Shown: one piece after another, positions 15,401 to 18,402 of the stretch
How positions within the stretch are numbered: position 1 is the first letter of the stretch
Layout of the letters: each line of letters begins with the position of its first letter
Notes under the pieces: model-generated
Databases searched by the model: none
Told to the model about the DNA's origin: nothing
What the model saw: only the letters and a program-made list of their open reading frames with translations
NCBI GenBank assembly: GCA_027011835.1
Contig: JALUZN010000450.1
Span: 1 to 18,402, forward strand
Source: Draconibacterium sp.
GTDB taxonomy: Bacteria; Bacteroidota; Bacteroidia; Bacteroidales; Prolixibacteraceae
Direction of reading: 5' to 3'
Length of the DNA: 18,402 nt
Position numbers and translations under genes: made by a program

Positions 15401-16737
15401 ATTTTACCGTAAACGAGCAGATAACCGAATGCGAAATTACCGTTTATCGGGCAATTCAGTTCGATTTTGCAGTTCCGCAATCGCCAACCACCGAAACAGA
15501 AATTACTTTTATACCAACCGGCGATTTAGACGGAGCTACTTTTCTGTGGAGTTTTGGCGACGACAATCTTTCCACCGATCGGAATCCGACACATAAATAC
15601 GCTATGTCAGCAGACGGTGATAATAAAGTAACCGTTTCGTTAACTGTTACTGCTCCCAACGGAGTTTGTCAAACTACGGTGGAACACGATATTGAATTTA
15701 AAGTTGCCGAAACAACCATTCGTTTAGCTGAAGATAATTATTGCGAAAATGATAAAAACAGTTATCCGTTTACAATTAGTCCACCGCATATAAAAGTGAA
15801 AATTGAAGGGGAAGGTGTTTCGAAAAACGATTTAGGTGAATATGTTTTTATTCCGGCGGCTGCAAAACCCGGAACTATTGAGTTTGTTTTAAACGAAAAA
15901 CCATCGGGCGTAAAAGTTACTGTTAATGCGGCTCCGGTTGCCAAATTTACACCCATTCAGAATGGTAATCAGTTAGTTTTGCAAAATAACTCCACCGGTG
16001 CAACATCGTTTATTTGGTTGATAAATGATAGAAAACATCCTGTAACAGGTGTTTCTTCGTATGTTATCGATTTAAAACCAAACAGCCCTTCTTTATGGCA
16101 TCTGCAATTGCAGGCAATAACCGAAATGTGTGGAACAGATGAATCGGAAGCAATTACTTTCGAAACAAAATACAACGATAACCCACCGGTTAACAATTGC
16201 TTCGAAACAACCGGCAATGCAATTTCTGTTGATTTGGGTGCATTGTCAAAATTGCAAAATCCAAATTCGGAACTGGTTATAGTAACCTGGAATGCAACCA
16301 GTGGTTTATATGGTGGTACTCCTAAATTTAAAAACGGCGTTTTAAACGATTTGAACAGTTATCTCACAGGTATAAATAACCAAAGACTGGAAAGTGAATT
16401 TTTAGAATTACTAATTGTAACTGCCAACCGGATTATTGAAATCGACCGTAAAAAATTTAAAGACGATTTTAACCGGCTGGTTCAGATGTTTGGCTTGCAG
16501 TTGCGGCTATTTTACAATATTCTTGGTTGTCAGGATGCGGCTGTTATTAAGGAGTTTGGCGATATGTTAAAAACTATTCTCGACAGAATAATTAAAGTTC
16601 TGGTCTTATTACAGAAGAACAAAGTAAAACTACCGGCTACATTGAGAGTGTTTATCAAAAAATATAGCGAACAGGTAGAAAAGATTGAGTTGCTTGCTGA
16701 ACATTTAAAAATAATCTCTGAAAATAAGTTGATATAA
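12427..16737 (+). CDS. Giant multidomain eCIS protein with Ig-like/PKD repeats, probable fibre or outer baseplate protein
   Basis: This 1436-aa protein is encoded where AFP/PVC operons carry the tail fibre (afp13). Residues 1-100 (TTQYHTFEDNQVLTKDQLNE, then RVFLSGVGIVCGLELKI and ISQGAAVTTDGDLL) match a conserved N-terminal module of such Bacteroidota proteins, probably the particle-binding end. Residues 100-560 form a mixed domain with CTSIDCDNQG, EECCPDINAFPKHILLG and FYRIEGHQGK. Residues about 565-610 are an Ala/Ser/Thr-rich linker, then a helical region to about 860 and a CCSDC motif (Cys 914, 915, 918). Two tandem Ig-like plus PKD-like units cover about 928-1246 (FLWSFGDDN near residue 1039). 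Residues 1250-1436 are helical. PKD domains are usually extracellular binding or spacer modules, which suggests target contact. No signal peptide is present, as expected for a particle component. Membership of the eCIS operon is secure; the exact role is inferred. Confidence 0.85.
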   Translation: MAAKLKNITTQYHTFEDNQVLTKDQLNEFINYFEDQDRMSRVFLSGVGIVCGLELKINSAKTIITISQGAAVTTDGDLLKQQKDVDQSSEKTIDLSKVDFKYFKDFDDKFASYSFFKKTGATMNMWEILPEKEERAKPLNQMPNIENKVVLLYLESYAKEGDLCTSIDCDNQGVEQVARLRILLVSKTDAAYIAGHDTIFSKHDIADDFVNLPELAVRRVVLNSINTASYTKLKRAYYQALTHSNDNFKKNLVEGVLKIFADYSILLKLSFPKNIAAVLEGKLEKLLNFQGFKIPSDIQYRYDSVKDIVDTYNELKTLLLSLKEECCPDINAFPKHILLGQIDEIGSTVKHNRHGFYKSPALNGNDDKIAEAKNLVLRLYEIIRGYHIPTGETKITPSNKLLALGSRAIPFYYNVQTGLLSSWNFSKTEKNRQDTNLSYHTANLSPALPVQNPLAFNMDKFDFYRIEGHQGKNYKQVLEEIDDIKRQYGLAFDVKALSVNINKQNIDINDYECEFEDLSVLLRAWKAEQECTLAEVAEFFSGFSTITPGKNVKEIDSKYLEKDKPSVAATSAAAHISAATGSATMKMAAASSTAESGKKGMAASTKYTTKGGATYGRISLYSRPATYVRSDAVTKSLTVEENSLGVAVKEAIEEAKGGSVDEIVTKAHRKIDDKVKTDEWKNKPDVKELVIDQSVELVANAYVLSQKIPNTLAEVTVANVNSYTVTMKNLCNLVKVLKTGYQNIDISVGIKAILGVLINQLSTICCSAKKIKVLLDEIDERKENILLRLQLSKFVEKHPGLEHIAGVEPGGTFVLVYLSKPKSQEEKERKEAHYKFGEVSAYKETDLPLSHSNQPKEMMFAGSEIEKFKENLRDKYSQPFGFGESNNPLHDKMTEHTGISNNTVVADFSLPYMCCSDCAPVNFIIARPPVSLRLEKDEFCLGKDTGPLLFEVSPADGIIKADTEVKGMTIEGNKLTFDAALFPKEMLGKPIHFTVNEQITECEITVYRAIQFDFAVPQSPTTETEITFIPTGDLDGATFLWSFGDDNLSTDRNPTHKYAMSADGDNKVTVSLTVTAPNGVCQTTVEHDIEFKVAETTIRLAEDNYCENDKNSYPFTISPPHIKVKIEGEGVSKNDLGEYVFIPAAAKPGTIEFVLNEKPSGVKVTVNAAPVAKFTPIQNGNQLVLQNNSTGATSFIWLINDRKHPVTGVSSYVIDLKPNSPSLWHLQLQAITEMCGTDESEAITFETKYNDNPPVNNCFETTGNAISVDLGALSKLQNPNSELVIVTWNATSGLYGGTPKFKNGVLNDLNSYLTGINNQRLESEFLELLIVTANRIIEIDRKKFKDDFNRLVQMFGLQLRLFYNILGCQDAAVIKEFGDMLKTILDRIIKVLVLLQKNKVKLPATLRVFIKKYSEQVEKIELLAEHLKIISENKLI
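15208..16170 (+). repeat. Tandem duplication of an Ig-like + PKD-like unit within the 1436-aa protein
   Basis: At protein level, unit 1 (residues about 928-1095) starts SLRLEKDEFCLGKD, contains FEVSPADG and FTVNEQITECEITV, and ends with a PKD domain (FLWSFGDDN). Unit 2 (about 1097-1246) starts TIRLAEDNYCENDK, contains FTISPPHI and FVLNEKPSGVKVTV, and ends with a PKD-like domain (SFIWLINDRKHP). The aligned landmarks are in the same order and spacing, but DNA identity is low, so the duplication is old. Unit 2 lacks the W-x-FGDG-type core of a canonical PKD domain. Confidence 0.7.
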
Positions 16738-16748
16738 ATCTGAACCAA

Positions 16749-18209
16749 ATGAAAGAACCAAACCACATAGTAGATAAAGTATTTTTAGAAGTAAACACTT
16801 CTAATATTGAAACTGCGAATTCAATAAAAAACAACATCAATAGTTTTTTGTTGAATGAGCTGTTTCCCCGGCTCGAACTGCTTTTCGACGAATATAATAT
16901 TCAGGAAACCGTGGTTCGTTTCGATTCGTTAAACATTAATCTTTCGGTTAATAATCTTGAGAACCTGGAGCATGTAAAACATGAAATTTATTGTGAAATG
17001 GAGACCCGGTTTAAAAAATATCTAGAGCAAAATGCAAACCCTGACTCCATGAATGTGCAATCGGAAAAACATACTCCAAATCGATTTTCATTCATAAAAG
17101 ACCTGGAAACATCGTTTCTGTTTTTTCTCGAAAATGGTTATTTACCCTGGTATGCAAAAGAGGAATATATTACAGAATTTACAAAAAGAAGTAATTGGGA
17201 GACAAGTTTGAATGATAAAGACTTTCTAATGAAGTTGGAACGTGCTTTAAGAAGTGAAGACTTAGTGGTTGAGCGTTTTATATTGCAGTTCCCGACTGAG
17301 ACTGTTTTTTCTTTTGTCGAGAAATCGAATCATTTGTTTGCTGAAAACGAAAAACAATTTTTGAAAGTTTTTGGTGTTTTGAGAGATAATTTAAGAGTCT
17401 GTTTTTTGAGATTTCTTGTTTCTGTTTCGTTGTTTGATAAACAAAAAAAATGGATGCCCATTTTAAAAAAGTTTTATTCAACAATTTATGAAAATGAAAA
17501 GCAGTTAAACAGATTTGCCGGATTTCCCTTTGTTTCTCAATTTAAAGAAGTAATTAAAAAAAATGTTTCTGAAAAAGGGATATCAGATTTTATTGCTTTT
17601 GAAAAGAAATTACTTCTAAAATCAAATATAGATCCTGTTATTGTATCAGAATCTTTCGATATTCAAATAAAAGAAGAGGAGAGAGGTCGACGATTTATTG
17701 AAAATAATTTGACTGAGATTGCGGTACAAAATGCTGGTTTGGTTATTCTTCACCCTTTTATAAAAAGGTTTTTTGAAAGATTGGATTTACTCGATACTTA
17801 TGGTTTGGTTAAGAAGGAAAAATTAGATGTTGCCGTTCAATCTCTTCATTATTTGGCAACCGGCGATGAAATCTTTTTTGAGGGGAATGTAATTTTTGAA
17901 AAATATTTATGTGGAGCACTTTTAAAAATGCCTATTCCCATTAAGAGTACGCTGACCGAAGTTATTAAGGTTGAAGCCGATGATTTATTAAACGAAGCGA
18001 TTAAAAACTGGCCTGCACTAAAAAATACATCGCCCGATGGATTGCGACAAATGTTTATGCAGCGCGCCGGAAAACTGGTTAAAACAGAGAATGGATACAA
18101 CCTAATTGTTGAACGAAAAGTTCAGGATGTGCTAATTGAAAAGTTACAATGGAATATTTCTATTGTAAAATTACCCTGGAAGAGAGATTTATTATTTGTA
18201 GAGTGGTAA
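16749..18209 (+). CDS. Contractile injection system tape measure protein (Pvc14/Afp14 type)
   Basis: This 486-aa protein matches the CIS tape-measure family (CIS_TMP). The N-terminus HIVDKVFLEVNTSNIETANS, then NELFPRLELLFDEY is the family's opening motif. The C-terminus, from about residue 328, carries NAGLVILHPFIKRFFERLDL, AVQSLHYLATG, KNTSPDGLRQMFMQRAGKL (about residue 424) and the closing IVKLPWKRDLLFVEW, all strongly conserved. The middle (about 135-320) is variable, helical and encoded by AT-rich DNA. In AFP the equivalent gene sets particle length. It is compact compared with some members of the family. The start lies 11 nt after the PKD protein stop. It ends 3 nt before the DUF4157 gene. 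Confidence 0.93.
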   Translation: MKEPNHIVDKVFLEVNTSNIETANSIKNNINSFLLNELFPRLELLFDEYNIQETVVRFDSLNINLSVNNLENLEHVKHEIYCEMETRFKKYLEQNANPDSMNVQSEKHTPNRFSFIKDLETSFLFFLENGYLPWYAKEEYITEFTKRSNWETSLNDKDFLMKLERALRSEDLVVERFILQFPTETVFSFVEKSNHLFAENEKQFLKVFGVLRDNLRVCFLRFLVSVSLFDKQKKWMPILKKFYSTIYENEKQLNRFAGFPFVSQFKEVIKKNVSEKGISDFIAFEKKLLLKSNIDPVIVSESFDIQIKEEERGRRFIENNLTEIAVQNAGLVILHPFIKRFFERLDLLDTYGLVKKEKLDVAVQSLHYLATGDEIFFEGNVIFEKYLCGALLKMPIPIKSTLTEVIKVEADDLLNEAIKNWPALKNTSPDGLRQMFMQRAGKLVKTENGYNLIVERKVQDVLIEKLQWNISIVKLPWKRDLLFVEW

Positions 18210-18212
18210 GTT

Positions 18213-18402
18213 ATGAAGACAAAATTAGATAAACCGAAAAGCAGGAATAAAAGTAATTCTCCGTTTTTTAATTCGAAAAACGATTCGGGTTTTTTTGGTG
18301 TTCAGCCAAAATTAAAAGTTGGGCAACCCGGCGATAAGTACGAGGTGGAAGCCGACCGTGTTGCCGATGAAGTTGTAAATAATCGTTATGCTGTAACTCA
18401 GT
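18213..18402 (+). CDS. DUF4157 (eCIScore) protein, 5' part only
   Basis: The frame from ATG 18213 is open for 63 codons to the window edge. A basic, Ser/Asn-rich leader (MKTKLDKPKSRNKSNSPFFN) is followed by FGVQPKLKVGQPGDKYEVEA and DRVADEVVNNR at about residues 29-57. 'QPKL.VG.PGD.YE.EADRVADEV' is the entry signature of DUF4157, a domain strongly associated with eCIS loci and found in metalloprotease-like proteins and at the N-terminus of eCIS-linked toxins. The zinc-binding HExxH-type segment normally lies further on and is outside the window, as is any C-terminal toxin domain. The protein could be cargo, a processing protease or a loading factor. It follows the tape-measure gene by 3 nt and so belongs to the same operon. 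Confidence 0.88.
   Translation, partial: MKTKLDKPKSRNKSNSPFFNSKNDSGFFGVQPKLKVGQPGDKYEVEADRVADEVVNNRYAVTQ

Overview
The window is an uninterrupted, single-strand (+) stretch of an extracellular contractile injection system (eCIS) operon: a headless, phage-tail-like particle of the PVC / antifeeding prophage (AFP) / MAC / AlgoCIS type. Every gene recognised is a structural or cargo-type component of that particle. The low GC content, AT-rich spacers without strong Shine-Dalgarno sequences, gene order, PKD domains and intergenic repeat style point to a Bacteroidota genome, perhaps a marine or sediment Marinilabiliales-type lineage. The phylum is fairly secure; anything finer is a guess.

Layout. 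Bases 1-57 hold the last 18 codons of an upstream gene, probably the DUF4255 cap/terminator protein. Next is an unrecognised 261-aa protein (68-853), possibly cap-associated. The shaft module follows: one sheath (871-2283), two tube proteins (2303-2737 and 2740-3171) and a 52-aa DUF5908 protein (3173-3331). A 230-bp non-coding spacer (3332-3561) packed with inverted repeats separates this from the spike/baseplate module: LysM baseplate-hub protein (3562-4281), VgrG-like spike (4285-6030), gp25-like wedge (6033-6443) and two large baseplate proteins, Afp11/gpJ type (6455-9646) and Afp12 type (9665-12415). Then come a 1436-aa multidomain protein with a duplicated Ig-like/PKD unit (12427-16737), likely the fibre or outer baseplate component, and a CIS tape-measure protein (16749-18209). 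The window ends inside a gene starting at 18213 with the DUF4157 ('eCIScore') signature, a domain tied to eCIS clusters and their toxins or proteases.

How the genes work together. Spike, LysM, gp25 and the Afp11/Afp12-like proteins would form the baseplate and tip. The tape measure would set the length of the inner tube, the sheath polymerises around it, and the DUF4255 protein would cap the distal end. The PKD protein could reach from the baseplate to a target surface. The DUF4157 protein is a candidate cargo or processing factor. No signal peptides or membrane segments are evident, consistent with assembly in the cytosol. All gaps between genes are 1-19 nt except the 230-nt spacer, so this reads as one transcription unit that starts before and ends beyond the window. 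No promoter or terminator is seen.

The system class is already known. The less ordinary points are the repeat-rich spacer exactly between the high-copy shaft genes and the low-copy baseplate genes, the duplicated Ig/PKD module, the lack of a PAAR tip gene in the stretch covered, and two coding segments missed by simple ORF calling (1-57 and 18213-18402). The AAA+ ATPase usual in these operons is not in the window.
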